Positions 27,801 through 38,247 of a stretch of DNA of 64,000 bases are shown one piece after another. Numbering within the stretch: position 1 is the stretch's first letter; every line of letters begins with the position of its first letter. The position numbers were made by a program, and so were the translations under genes. Under the pieces are notes generated by a model that did not search any database, had not been told where the DNA came from, and saw only the letters and a list, made by a program, of their open reading frames with translations. Source of the DNA: Romanomermis culicivorax (taxonomy: Eukaryota > Nematoda > Enoplea > Mermithida > Mermithidae); contig CAWUHX010000007.1 in assembly GCA_963922205.1 (NCBI GenBank), positions 1,922,001 through 1,986,000 of the forward strand, written 5' to 3'.

Positions 27801-30200
27801 TTTGGGGCATGAGGCATTTGTGGCGCATGAGGCGTTTGTGGGGCATAGGGCGTTTGTGGCATATGGGGCCTTTGTGGCACATTAGGCATTTGTGGCCCAT
27901 GAGGCGTTTGTGGCGCAAGGGGCGTTTGTGGCATATGGGGCCTTTGTGGCGCATGAGGCGTTTGTGGCGCATTGGGCGTTTGTGGCGCATGAGGCATTTG
28001 TGGGGTATGGGGCATTTGTGGCGCATTAGGTGTTTGTGGCGCATTGGGCGTTTGTGGTGCATGAGGCATTCGTGGCGCATGGGGCATTTGTGGCGCATGG
28101 TGCATTTGTGGCGCATGAGGCGTTTGTGGCGGATTGGGGTTTGTGGCGCATGAGGCGTTTGTGGCGTATGGGGCGTTTGTGGCGCATTAGGTGTTTGTGG
28201 CGCATTGGGCGTTTGTGGCGGGTGAGGCCTTTGTGGCACATGGGGCGTTTGTGGCCCATGAGGCGTTTGTGGCGCATGAGGGGTTTGTGGCATTGGGGCC
28301 TTTGTGGCGCATGAGGCGTTTGTGGCGCATTGGGCGTTTGTGGCGCATGAGGTGTTTGTGGCGCATGAGGCGTTTGTGGCCTATGGGGCATTTGTGGCGC
28401 ATGAGGTGTTTGTGGCGCATTGGGCGTTTGTGGCGCATGAGGCATTTGTGGCGCATTAGGCATTTGTGGCCCATGAGGCGTTTGTGGCGCAAGGGGCGTT
28501 TGTGGCATATGGGGCCTTTGTGGCACATGAGGCGTTTGTGGCGCATTGGGCGTTTGTGGCGCATGAGGCATTTGTGGGGTATAGGGCATTTGTGGCGCAT
28601 TAGGTGTTTGTGGCGCATTGGGCGTTTGTGGTGCATGAGGCATTCGTGGCGCATGGGGCGTTTGTGGCGCATGGTGCATTTGTGGCGCATGAGGCGTTTG
28701 TGGCGGATTGGGGTTTGTGGCGCATGAGGCGTTTGTGGCGTATGGGGCGTTTGTGGCGCATTAGGTGTTTGTGGCGCATTGGGCGTTTGTGGCGCGTGAG
28801 GCCTTTGTGGCACATGGGGCGTTTGTGGCCCATGAGGCGTTTGTGGCGCATGAGGGGTTTGTGGCATTGGGGCCTTTGTGGCGCATGAGGCGTTTGTGGC
28901 ACATGGGGCATTTGTGGCCCATGAGGCGTTTGTGGTGCATGAGGCGTTTGTGGCATATTGGGCCTTTGTGGCACATGAGGCGTTTGTGGCGCATTGGGCG
29001 TTTGTGGCGCATGAGGCATTTGTGGCGCATTGGGCGTTTGTGGCGCATTAGGCGTTTGTGGCGCATTGGGCGTTTGTGGCGCATGAGGCGTTTGTGGTGC
29101 ATGGGGCGTTTGTGGCACATGGTGCATTTGTGGCGCATGAGGCGTTTGTGGCGTATTGGGCGTTTGTGGCGCATGAGGCGTTTGTGGCGTATGGGGCGTT
29201 TGTGGCGCATTAGGCTTTTGTGGCAGATTGGGCATTTGTGGCGCATGGGGCGTTTGTGGCGCATGGGGCATTTGTGGCCCATGAGGTGTTTGTGGGGCAT
29301 GAGGCGTTTGTGGCATATGGGGCCTTTGTGGGGCATGAGGCGATTGTGGCGCATTGGGCGTTTGTGGTGCATGAGGCCTTTGTGGCGTATGGGGCCTTTG
29401 TGGTGCATTAGGCGTTTGTGGCCCATTGGGCCTTTGTGGCGCATGAGGCCTTTGTGGCGCATGGGGCGTTTGTGGCGCATGGTGCTTTTGTGGGGCATTG
29501 GGCGTTTGTGGCGCATGAGGCCTTTGTGGCGCATGGAGCGTTATGTGGCGCATGGGGTGTTTGTGGAGTATGGTGCGTTTGTGGCGCATGAGGCATTTGT
29601 GGCGCATGGGGTGTTTGTGGCGCATGAGGGGTTTGTGGCACATGGGGCGTTTGTGGCGTATGAGGCATTATGTGGCGCATGGGGCCTTGGTGGCGTATGG
29701 GGCATTTGTGGCGCATGAGGCGTTTGTGGCACATGGGGCGTTTGTGGCACATGAGGCGTTTGTGGGGCATTGGGCGTTTGTGGTGCATGAGGGGTTTGTG
29801 GTGCATTGGGCCTTTGTGGGGCATGAGGCATTATGTGGCGCATGAGGCCTTTGTGGCCCATTGGGCGTTTGTGGCGCATAAGGCGTTTGTGGCGTATGGG
29901 GCGTTTGTGGCGCATTAGGCGTTTGTGGGGTATGGGGCCTTTGTGGCGCATGAGGCGTTTTTGGCGCATGGGGCGTTTGTAACGCATGAGGCGTTTGTCG
30001 CACATGGGGCGTTTGTGGCCCATGAGGCGTTTGTGGGGCATTGGGCGTTTGTGGTGCATGAGGCGTTTGTGGTGCATGGGGCCTTTGTGGCGCATGAGGC
30101 ATTATGTGGCGCATGAGGCGTTTGTAACGCGTTGGGCGTTTGTGGCGCATAAGGCGTTTGTGGCCTATGGGGCATTTGTGGCGCATTAGGCGTTTGTGGG
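21900..30200 (+). repeat. Higher-order repeat block C
   Basis: A composite segment is repeated with start landmarks near 23,404, 25,206, 27,114 and 29,543 (offsets 1,802, 1,908 and 2,429). All carry the variant GGTGTTTGTGGAGTATGGTGC. A second landmark, GTTTGTAACGAGTTGGGC, recurs near 23,980, 25,820 and 27,640. Unequal offsets show gain and loss of whole runs of 18-bp units between copies. Confidence 0.75.
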
Positions 30201-30572
30201 GTATGGGGCCTTTGTGACGCATGAGGCGTTTTTGGCGCATGGGGCGTTTGTGGCGCATGGGGCGTTTGTGGCCCATGGGGTGTTTTTGGCGCATGAGGCA
30301 TTTGTGGCGCATGAGGCGTTTGTGGGGCATAGGGCGTTTGTGGCATAATGGGGCCTTTGTGGCGCATTAGGCATTTGTGGCCCATGAGGCGTTTGTGGCG
30401 CAAGGGGCGTTTGTGGCATATGGGGCCTTTGTGGCGCATGAGGCGTTTGTGGCGCATTGGGCGTTTGTGGCGCATGACGCATTTGTGGGGTATGGGGCAT
30501 TTGTGGCGCATTAGGTGTTTGTGGCGCATTGGGCGTTTGTGGTGCATGAGGCATTCGTGGCGCATGGGGCGT

Positions 30573-33500
30573 TCATGGCCTATGGGGCATTTGTGGCGCA
30601 TTAGGCGTTTGTGGCGCATTGGGCGTTTGTGGTGCATGAGGCGTTCGTGGCGTATAGGGCGTTTGTGGCGCATTAGGGGTTTGTGGCCCATGAGGCGTTT
30701 GTGGCACAAGGGGCGTTTGTGGCATATGGGGCCTTTGTGGCACATGAGGCGTTTGTGGCGCATTGGGCGTTTGTGGTGCATGAGGCGTTCGTGGCGTATG
30801 GGGCATTTGTGGCGCATTAGGCGTTTGTGGCGCATTGGGCGTTTGTGGTGCATGAGGCGTTCTTGGCCCATGGGGCGTTTGTGGCGCATGGTACGTTTGT
30901 GGCGCATGAGGCGTTTGTGGCGCATTGGGGTTTGTGGCACATGAGGCGTTTGTGGCCTATGGGGCGTTTGTGGCGCATTAGGTGTTTGTTGCGCATTGGG
31001 CGTTTGTGGTGCATGAGGCGTTTGTGGTGCATGGGGCGTTTGTGGCGTATGGGGCCTTTGTGGCGCATGAGGCATTTGTGGGGCATTGGGCATTTGTGGC
31101 GCATGAGGCGTTTGTGGCATATGGGGCCTTTGTGGCGCATGGGGCGTTTGTGGCGCATGGGGCCTTTGTGGCGCATGAGGTGTTTGTGGCGCATGAGGCG
31201 TTATGTGGCACATGGGGTGTTTGTGGCGTATGGGGCCTTTGTGGCGCATGATGCGTTTGTGGCGCATGGGGCCTATGTGGCGTATGGGGCGTTTGTGGCG
31301 CATGAGGCATTTGTGGGGCATTGGGCATTTGTGGCGCATGAGGCGTTTGTGGCATATGGGGCCTTTGTGGGGTATGGGGCATTTGTGGGGCATTGGGCCT
31401 TTGTGGCGCATGAGGCGTTTGTCGCCCATGAGGCGATATGTGGCGCATGGGGCGTTTGTGGCGTATTGGGCGTTTGTGGCGCATGAGGCGTTTGTGGCGC
31501 ATGGGGCCTATGTGGCGTATGGGGCGTTTGTGGCGCATGAGGCATTTGTGGCGCATGGGGCGTTTGTGGCGCATGAGGCGTTTGTGGCGCATTGGGCCTT
31601 TGTGGCGCATGAGGCATTTGTGGCGCATGATGAGTTATGTGGCGCATGGGGCGTTGGTGGTGTATGCGGTGTTTGTGGTGCATGAGGTGTTTGTGGCATA
31701 ATGGGGCGTTTGTGGCGTATGGGGCCTTTGTGGCGCATGAGGCGTTTGTGGCGCATGGGGCGTTTGTGGCGCATGGGGCGTTTGTGGCGCATATGGCCTT
31801 TGTAGGGCATGAGGCGTTTGTGGTGCATGAGGCGTTTGTGGCGCATGGGGCGTTTGTGGTGCATGAGGCCTTTGTGGCGCATTGGGCGTTTGTGGTGCAT
31901 GAGGTGTTTGTGACGCATGAGGAGTTATGTGGCCCATGTGGGGTTTGTGGGGTATGGGGCGTTTGTGGTGCATGATGAGTTATGTGGCGCATGGGGCGTT
32001 GGTGGTGTATGGGGTGTTTGTGGCGCATGAGGCGTTTGTGGCATAATGGGGCCTTTGTGGCGCATTAGGCATTTGTGGCCCATGAGGCGTTTGTGGCGCA
32101 AGGGGCGTTTGTGGCATATGGGGCCTTTGTGGCGCATGAGGCGTTTGTGGCGCATTAAGCGTTTGTGGCGCATGAGGCATTTGTGGGGTATGGGGCATTT
32201 GTGGCGCATTAGGTGTTTGTGGCGCATTGGGCGTTTGTGGTGCATGAGGCATTCGTGGCGCATGGGGCGTTTGTGGCGCATGGTGCATTTGTGGCGCATG
32301 AGGCGTTTGTGGCGGATTGGGGTTTGTGGCGCATGAGGCGTTTGTGGCGTATGGGGCGTTTGTGGCACATTAGGTGTTTGTGGCGCATTGGGCGTTTGTG
32401 GCTCGTGAGGCCTTTGTGGCACATGGGGCCTTTGTGGCCCATGAGGCGTTTGTGGCGCATGAGGGGTTTGTGGCATTGGGGCCTTTGTGGCGCATGAGGC
32501 GTTTGTGGCGCATTGGGCGTTTGTGGCGCATGAGGCGTTCATGGCGTATGGGGCATTTGTGGCGCATTAGGCGTTTGTGGCGCATTGGGCGTTTGTGGTG
32601 CATGAGGCGTTCGTGGCGTATAGGGCGTTTGTGGCGCATTAGGGGTTTGTGGCCCATGAGGCGTTTGTGGCACAAGGGGCGTTTGTGGCATATGGGGCCT
32701 TTGTGGCACATGAGGCGTTTGTGGCGCATTGGGCGTTTGTGGCGCATGAGGCGTTCGTGGCGTATGGGGCATTTGTGGCGCATTAGGCGTTTGTGGCGCA
32801 TTGGGCGTTTGTGGTGCATGAGGCGTTCTTGGCCCATGGGGCGTTTGTGGCGCATGGTACGTTTGTGGCGCATGAGGCGTTTGTGGCGCATTGGGGTTTG
32901 TGGCACATGAGGCGTTTGTGGCCTATGGGGCGTTTGTGGCGCATTAGGTGTTTGTTGCGCATTGGGCGTTTGTGGCGCATGAGGCCCTTGTGGCGCATGG
33001 GGCGTTTGTGGCCCATGAGGAGTTTGTGGCGCATGAGGGGTTTGTGGCATTGGGGCCTTTGTATAGCATGAGGCGTTTGTGGCACATTGGGCGTTTGTGG
33101 CGCATGAGGCATTTGTGGCGTATGGGGCGTTTGTGGCACATTAGGCGTTTGTGGCGCATTGGGCGTTTGTGGTGCATGAGGCGTTTGTGGTGCATGGGGC
33201 GTTTGTGGAGCATGGTGCGTTTGTGGCGCATAGTGCGTTTGTGGCGCATGGGGCGTTTGTGGGGTATGGGGCATTTGTGGGGCATTGGGCCTTTGTGGCG
33301 CATGAGGCGTTTGTGGCCCATGAGGCGATATGTGGCGCATGGGGCGTTTGTGGCGTATTGGGCGTTTGTGGCGCATGAGGCGTTCGTGGCGCATGGGGCC
33401 TATGTGGCGTATGGGACGTTTGTGGCGCATGAGGCATTTGTGGCGCATGGGGCGTTTGTGGCGCATGAGGCGTTTGTGGCGCATTGGGCCTTTGTGGCGC

Positions 33501-33593
33501 ATGAGGCATTTGTGGCGCATGATGAGTTATGTGGCGCATGGGGCGTTGGTGGTGTATGGGGTGTTTGTGGCGCATGAGGCGTTTGTGGCATAA
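30573..33593 (+). repeat. Higher-order repeat block D
   Basis: The segment around 30,573-30,980 recurs at 32,539-32,950 (offset 1,966), and 31,438-31,701 recurs at 33,330-33,593 (offset 1,892). Units with a one-base insertion, GCATAATGGGGC, mark several junctions (about 30,345, 31,700, 32,042 and 33,590). Confidence 0.7.
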
Positions 33594-33840
33594 TGGGGCG
33601 TTTGTGGCGTATAGGGCGTTTGTGGCGCATGAGGCGTTTGTGGCGCATGGGGCCTTTGTGGCGCATGGGGCGTTTGTGGCGCAAGAGGCGTTTGTGGTGC
33701 ATTGGGCATTTGTGGCGCATGAGGCGTTTGTGGCGCATGGGGCGTCTGTGGTGCATGAGGCCTTTGTGGCGCATTGGGCGTTTGTGGTGCATGAGGTGTT
33801 TGTGGCGCATGAGGTGTTATGTGGCGCATGGGGCGTTTGT

Positions 33841-34777
33841 GGCGTAGGGGCTTTTGTGGGGCATAAGGCGTTTGTGGCGCATGGGGCGTTTGTGGCGCAT
33901 GGGGGGTTTGTGGCGCGTGGGGCGTTTGTGAGGCATGAGGTGTTTGTGGCGCATGAGGTGTTTGTGGCGCATGGGGCGTTTGTGGCGTATGGGCCGTGTT
34001 GGTGCATGAGGCGTTTGTGGGGCATTGGGCATTTGTGGCGCATGAGGCGTTTGTGGTGCATGAGGCATTATGTGGCACATGGGGTGTTTGTGGCGCATGA
34101 GGCGTTTGTGGCGCATGGGGCGTTTGTGGTGTATGGGGCGTTTGTGGCGCATGAGGCGTTTGTGGCGCATTGGGTGTTTTTGGCGCATGAGGCGTTTGTG
34201 GCGCATGGGGCGTTTGTGGTGCATGAGGCCTTTGTGGCGCATTGGGCGTTTGTGGTGCATGAGGTGTTTGAGGCGCATGAGGTGTTATGTGGCGCATGGG
34301 GCGTTTGTGGCGTAGGGGCTTTTGTGGGGCATAAGGCGTTTGTGGCGCATGGGGCGTTTGTGGCGCATGGGGCGTTTGTGGCGCGTGGGGCGTTTGTGAG
34401 GCATGAGGTGTTTGTGGCGCATGAGGTGTTTGTGGCGCATGGGGCGTTTGTGGTGTATGGGCCGTGTTGGTGCATGAGGCGTTTGTGGGGCATTGGGCAT
34501 TTGTGGCGCATGAGGCGTTTGTGGTGCATGAGGCATTATGTGGCACATGGGGTGTTTGTGGCGCATGAGGCGTTTGTGGCGCATGGGGCGTTTGTGGTGT
34601 ATGGGGCGTTTGTGGCGCATGAGGCGTTTGTGGGGCATGGGGCATTTGTTGCACATGAGGCGTTTGTGGGGCATTGGGCGTTTGTGGCGCATGAGGCGTT
34701 TATGGGGCATGGGGCGTTTGTGGCGTATGGGGCTTTTGTTGGGCATGAGGCATTTGTGGGGCGTTGGGCGTTTGTGA
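33841..34777 (+). repeat. Higher-order repeat block E: 468-bp tandem duplication
   Basis: The variant GGCGTAGGGGCTTTTGTGGG starts at 33,841 and again at 34,309, exactly 468 bp (26 x 18) apart. The intervening unit variants match, including TATGGGCCGTGTTGGTGCAT. Because 468 is a multiple of 18, the register is kept. Confidence 0.8.
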
Positions 34778-34789
34778 TGCATGAGACGT

Positions 34790-35290
34790 TTGTGGCCTAT
34801 GGGATGTTTTGGGGCATTAGGGGTTTGTGGCGCATGGGGCGTTTGTGGCACATGAGGCGTTTGTGGCGCATGAGGTGTTTGTGGTGTATGAGGCGTTTAT
34901 GGCGCATGAGGCGTTTGTGGCGCATGGGGCATTTGTGGGGCATGAGGCGTTTGTGGCGCATGGGGCGTTTGCGGCGCATGGGGGGTTTGTGGTGCATGAG
35001 GTGTTTGTGGCATATGGGGTGTTTATTATGTATGGGGCGTTTGTGGCGCATGAGGCGTTTGTGGTGAATGAGGCGTTTGCGGTGCATGTCGCATTTGTGG
35101 TTCATAGAGCATTTATGATGCATGTGGCGTTTGTAGCAATTACACCCCATGTGGCAGCTGTAGCACATTAGGTGTGTGTAACATGTATAGCGCATGTGAC
35201 ATTTATGGGGAATGCAACATTTGTGGCGCATATGTATGTAATATTTGTGGTGTATGCATTATATGAGCAGTGCATCATGGCATCTGTGAT
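34790..35290 (+). repeat. Decayed right edge of the satellite array
   Basis: Units become progressively degenerate (TTCATAGAGCATTTATGATG, then ATTTGTGGTGTATGCATTAT) before the sequence becomes unique. Such decay is expected at array edges that are no longer homogenised. The left edge is much sharper. Confidence 0.75.
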
Positions 35291-35463
35291 GCACTTGCTG
35301 AGTAAAATTTCAGGTATGACAAAACTATGAAACATAGTTTTAAAAAATCCAGACTAAGAAACTGTAAAAGTTGAAAACAGTACTAATACAAATTCCAAAT
35401 GCTCTTAAAGGAAAAAGAATGGAAACAAAAACTATAACTCGTATGTATAGGAAATCAAGTCAC

Positions 35464-35750
35464 ACAATATTTTCCTCGAGCAAATGCAAAAGGGCATTCC
35501 ATATAGATCCATCGTTGTCCTTATTATTCTGGCGGAAAGAAAATTCATCTAAATGAGCACTCAAACGATCCATATTTTTGAGACCATGCATGCTGGAAAT
35601 ACGTGTTTTCACTAATCCTCAAAGGCCTTCTATTGTGTTGGTGTGCACACCTTCTTGGGTCACAAATTCCTCATTATGATGAACAACTTTGTGTTCATAT
35701 CCGTATTCCTCTAGCTTTTTGTAAGTTGCTAGACCATCATGGTAAATCAT
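35464..35750 (-). pseudogene. Merlin/IS1595-like transposase, C-terminal half (broken)
   Basis: The minus strand reads a DDE-transposase C-terminal half. It starts with MIYHDG, which carries the second catalytic aspartate, continues with YKKLEEYGYEHKVVHH, and then shows HTNTIEG with the catalytic glutamate, followed by LVKTRISS. These match the layout of Merlin (IS1016/IS1595-related) transposases, which usually read GLWGLVK here. The W position is a TGA stop in this copy (35,619-35,621). The open frame continues past the stop to about 35,464. It lies downstream of, and in the same orientation as, the N-terminal half at 38,248-38,862, from which it is separated by about 2.5 kb. The element is therefore inactive. 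Confidence 0.75.
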
Positions 35751-36229
35751 AGGTGGCGCGACAGCGTCAACCTATAATATACTTGGCCCCCAAATTTCAT
35801 GTCCCCCCCCTCTAGAGCCAAAACGGTAAGAGCTAGAACCTTCGGGTTTTTTGCATAATATCGGGCATAGGGGCAAACTATGGGGTGCCTTTTGTCATTT
35901 CGCCTCTATCTGCAAGTGGTGCTCGGTGGGGCCCCAAAAACAGGTAAAAAACGCACCTTTTTAGGCCCCCCCAGTTCCACCATGCCCAGCAATCGGTGTG
36001 CCATATCCAACCTCCATACTTCGGCCTAAGCATCTTGGGGGTGTAATCTCAAATGCGAATTTTTTTTTCTTTGAAATATGGCCTCAATTCAATTATATGG
36101 TTGTCCAAAGTCCCTGAAAACGCCGAATTCTCCAATTTTGTTATATAATACTTATGGGTTCAAAAAAATTAGTTTTTGCAGCATAATGCACTACTAATTT
36201 TTTAGCCGTTTCAAATAAACCTGTAGCCT
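35751..36229. other. Insert between the two transposase halves, left part
   Basis: Unique-looking sequence with short C and G runs (for example CCCCCCCCTCTAGAGCC near 35,805, and GGGGCCCC near 35,930). No gene recognised. It is part of the DNA that separates the two Merlin halves. Confidence 0.4.
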
Positions 36230-36992
36230 TATTGGGATTTTTGGGCTGCATGGGTTTTCGACCATTGGGAATTTGATGGACGCGGTCACTTTACACGAAA
36301 AATTATCCTGGGTGTAAACAAGTGTATTTCCGTGATTTTTCAGTGGAGGGAGTTTTCGACTGCGGAGAATTCAATAGACGTCCTCACTTTACACAAATAA
36401 ATTATCCACGGTGTAAACACGCGTACTGCCGTAATTTTCTTGAGGAGGGGATTTTCGACAACGAGGAATTCAATGAATGTGATTACTTTACACCAAAAAC
36501 TATCCCGTGTGTAAACAAACGTATTTTCGTGATTTTCCGGTGGACGGGGTTTTCAATCACAGAGAATTTGATGAATGCGATCATCTTATAAAAAAGCTAT
36601 CGCGGGTGTAAACAAGCGTATTTTCGTGATTTTTATGGAAGGGGTTTTCGACTACGGGGAATTCAATGGATGTGTCACTTTACACAAAAAAATTATTCCG
36701 GATTTAACCAAGCCTGTTTTTGTGAGTTTTTTGTGGGAGGGGTTTTTGACCACTGGGAATTTAATGAAAGTGATCACTTTACACATCAATTCATATTGAG
36801 CGTAAACAAATGTATTTCTGCGATTTTTGAGGGAAAATGTTTCTGACCATGGGAAATTCAATGAACGGAGTCAGTTTACATGAAAAAAGTCATTTGTGTA
36901 AACAAAGGTATTTCTGCGATTTTTTGGGTTGAAGGATTCTAAACCATGATAAATTCAATAGATATGGTCACCTTTCAGTATCTTTACACCGT
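36230..36992 (+). repeat. Tandem repeat, about 97-bp monomer, about 7.5 copies
   Basis: The phrase GTGTAAACAAG or a close variant starts at about 36,312, 36,411, 36,509, 36,606, 36,701, 36,800 and 36,896 (spacing 95-99 bp). Each is followed by TATTTCCGTGATTTTT, a TTTTCGAC block, GGGAATTCAATG and CACTTTACAC. Copies are diverged, so the array is old. The monomer is not a multiple of three, and the short ORFs across it are not credible genes. Confidence 0.88.
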
Positions 36993-37163
36993 TTTTTAAG
37001 TACTATGCGGTTTACACATCCTTTACTTTTGCTGGAAGTGAGAATTCGTTGCTTGAAGTTTTTTTTATATTTTTTTTTTGAAGTGCAGATGACCAAATTT
37101 AAGACTTCGATGTGCTCCTATGAAAGTTTTTGTGCATGGTTGAGGCCCACTAAAAAAAGGTGG

Positions 37164-37370
37164 ACTAGTTTATTAGAAAATGCCCCGATCGGGCAGAAAA
37201 AAGGAGAATATACTTGCTCCGACAGTTGCCATGGTAAAAAAAGAAGTGGACTAGATTTTTGAGAACTTGGATCAAAGTTGGAAAAAATTCACTTCCTTTA
37301 TATTGGATTTTCATTCTTTCTCAAAAAAATTGTCTATGTCTGTGAAAAAGTATATTCTGCAGCTGAGTGC
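37164..37370 (+). repeat. Inverted repeat, left arm (about 205 bp)
   Basis: From ACTAGTTTATTAGAAAATGC through GAGAATATACTTGCTCCGAC to AAAAGTATATTCTGCAGC, this arm matches the reverse complement of 38,040-38,247 with only scattered mismatches. The arms are separated by about 670 bp and could form a large hairpin. Both arms encode the same short peptide stretch (LLENA..GQKKGEYTCSDSCHG), which falsely extends the transposase frame on the right. Confidence 0.88.
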
Positions 37371-38039
37371 ATCAACACACTTTCCAACCAAGCATGTGCA
37401 TCTCTGAAATTTTTAGGAGAGTACAGGCGTGGACCTTGGTGTTTTAGCATTTTGTGAGACAAAAAATTCGAAAAAAATTGACCAAAAAATTTTTTCCGTA
37501 ACAAATTTTCCAGTTTCAAAACCCTTGTGGAAATTTGTACCCTCGTGTCTCCTCTCACACGTGTTTGCTTCCAATGGTGTTAAACATTTCACTGAATTTG
37601 GTGTCAACAAAAGAATCAAGTGACATTTTCGCATAATTTTCTTGTCTCTAAAGCAAATAAATATGAAAATTTCTGTGATTCCCAAACTCCAACTTAAACC
37701 TCAGTTTTAGTTAATCCTGAAGTGAGTATGATTTGTGCATTGAAAGAAAATAATTTGGACATTGTGAATAGCTTAAACTCAGGACCATCAATTTAATCCC
37801 GATGTTGAGATTATCCTCATGTTGGGTTAGTGCAATGAACCTCAGGTTCCTTTATCGTTCTGAAAATGACTGTAATATGCCTCCCTCACTATTTTTCAGC
37901 TAGTGTGAAAGGCAGGAGTTTTGAATTGGTCGGAAGTTAGAATGCTATCGGTTTACCATTTCTTTACACTTGAAGTCAGGTGCATATAGTTTTCATATTG
38001 AAAAATTTTACTGTAGTTGATGCCAGTTGAAGGACAAAA
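37371..38039. other. Spacer between the inverted-repeat arms
   Basis: AT-rich sequence of about 670 bp with no recognisable gene. Short ORFs on both strands have no family features. Confidence 0.4.
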
Positions 38040-38247
38040 TGCACGATGCTGCAGAATATACTTCTTCACAGACATAGAAAATTTTTTTGAGACAGAATGA
38101 AAATCCAATAAAAAGGAAGTGAATTTTTTCCAACTTTGACCCAAGTTCTCAAAAATCTAGTCCACTTCTTTTTCTACCATGGCAACTGTCGGAGCAAGTA
38201 TATTCTCCTTTTTTCTGCCCGATCCGGGCATTTTCTAATAAACTAGT
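38040..38247 (-). repeat. Inverted repeat, right arm
   Basis: Reverse-complement partner of 37,164-37,370. Its outer end (ACTAGTT, about 38,243-38,247) directly abuts the point where the transposase homology stops, so the inverted-repeat structure is one boundary of the insertion that broke the transposase. Confidence 0.88.

Larger units (their letters stand above)
345..35290 (+). repeat. Giant 18-bp minisatellite array (about 35 kb)
   Basis: Uninterrupted tandem array of GAGGCGTTTGTGGCGCAT, about 1,900 copies, all in one orientation. GAG is often GGG or TGG, and GCG often GTG, GCA, GCC or GGG. The consensus is 8 G, 5 T, 3 C, 2 A, so the strand shown is G/T-rich and much more GC-rich than its flanks. 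Rare 19-bp units (GCGTTATGTGGCGCAT, one extra A, for example near 598, 779, 2,332 and 5,219) shift register by one base. The consensus is open in five frames: plus strand EAFVAH and RLWRMR types, minus strand MRHKRL, PQTPHA and TNASCA types. That explains the dense overlapping ORFs of up to about 550 codons on both strands. Variation falls heavily on amino-acid-changing positions and the register shifts freely, so I see no sign of selection on a protein. The last 500 bp at the right edge decay gradually into unique DNA. Confidence 0.97.

Noticed and set aside
345-35170. Many long ORFs (up to 549 codons) on both strands of the satellite
   Set aside because: They follow from a stop-free 18-bp unit. 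They overlap in antisense, shift frame at 19-bp units, and vary mostly at amino-acid-changing positions. They are reported as one repeat.
345-35290. CRISPR array or telomere repeat
   Set aside because: There are no unique spacers between units, and the unit is longer than and unlike telomere repeats. The context is eukaryotic and both flanks are unique DNA.
36322-36799. ORFs across the 97-bp tandem repeat
   Set aside because: The monomer is not a multiple of three and the reading frames are not kept between copies.
37005-37262. Plus-strand ORF sharing LLENA.IGQKKGEYTCSDS with the transposase frame
   Set aside because: The shared peptide comes from the inverted-repeat arms, not from transposase homology.
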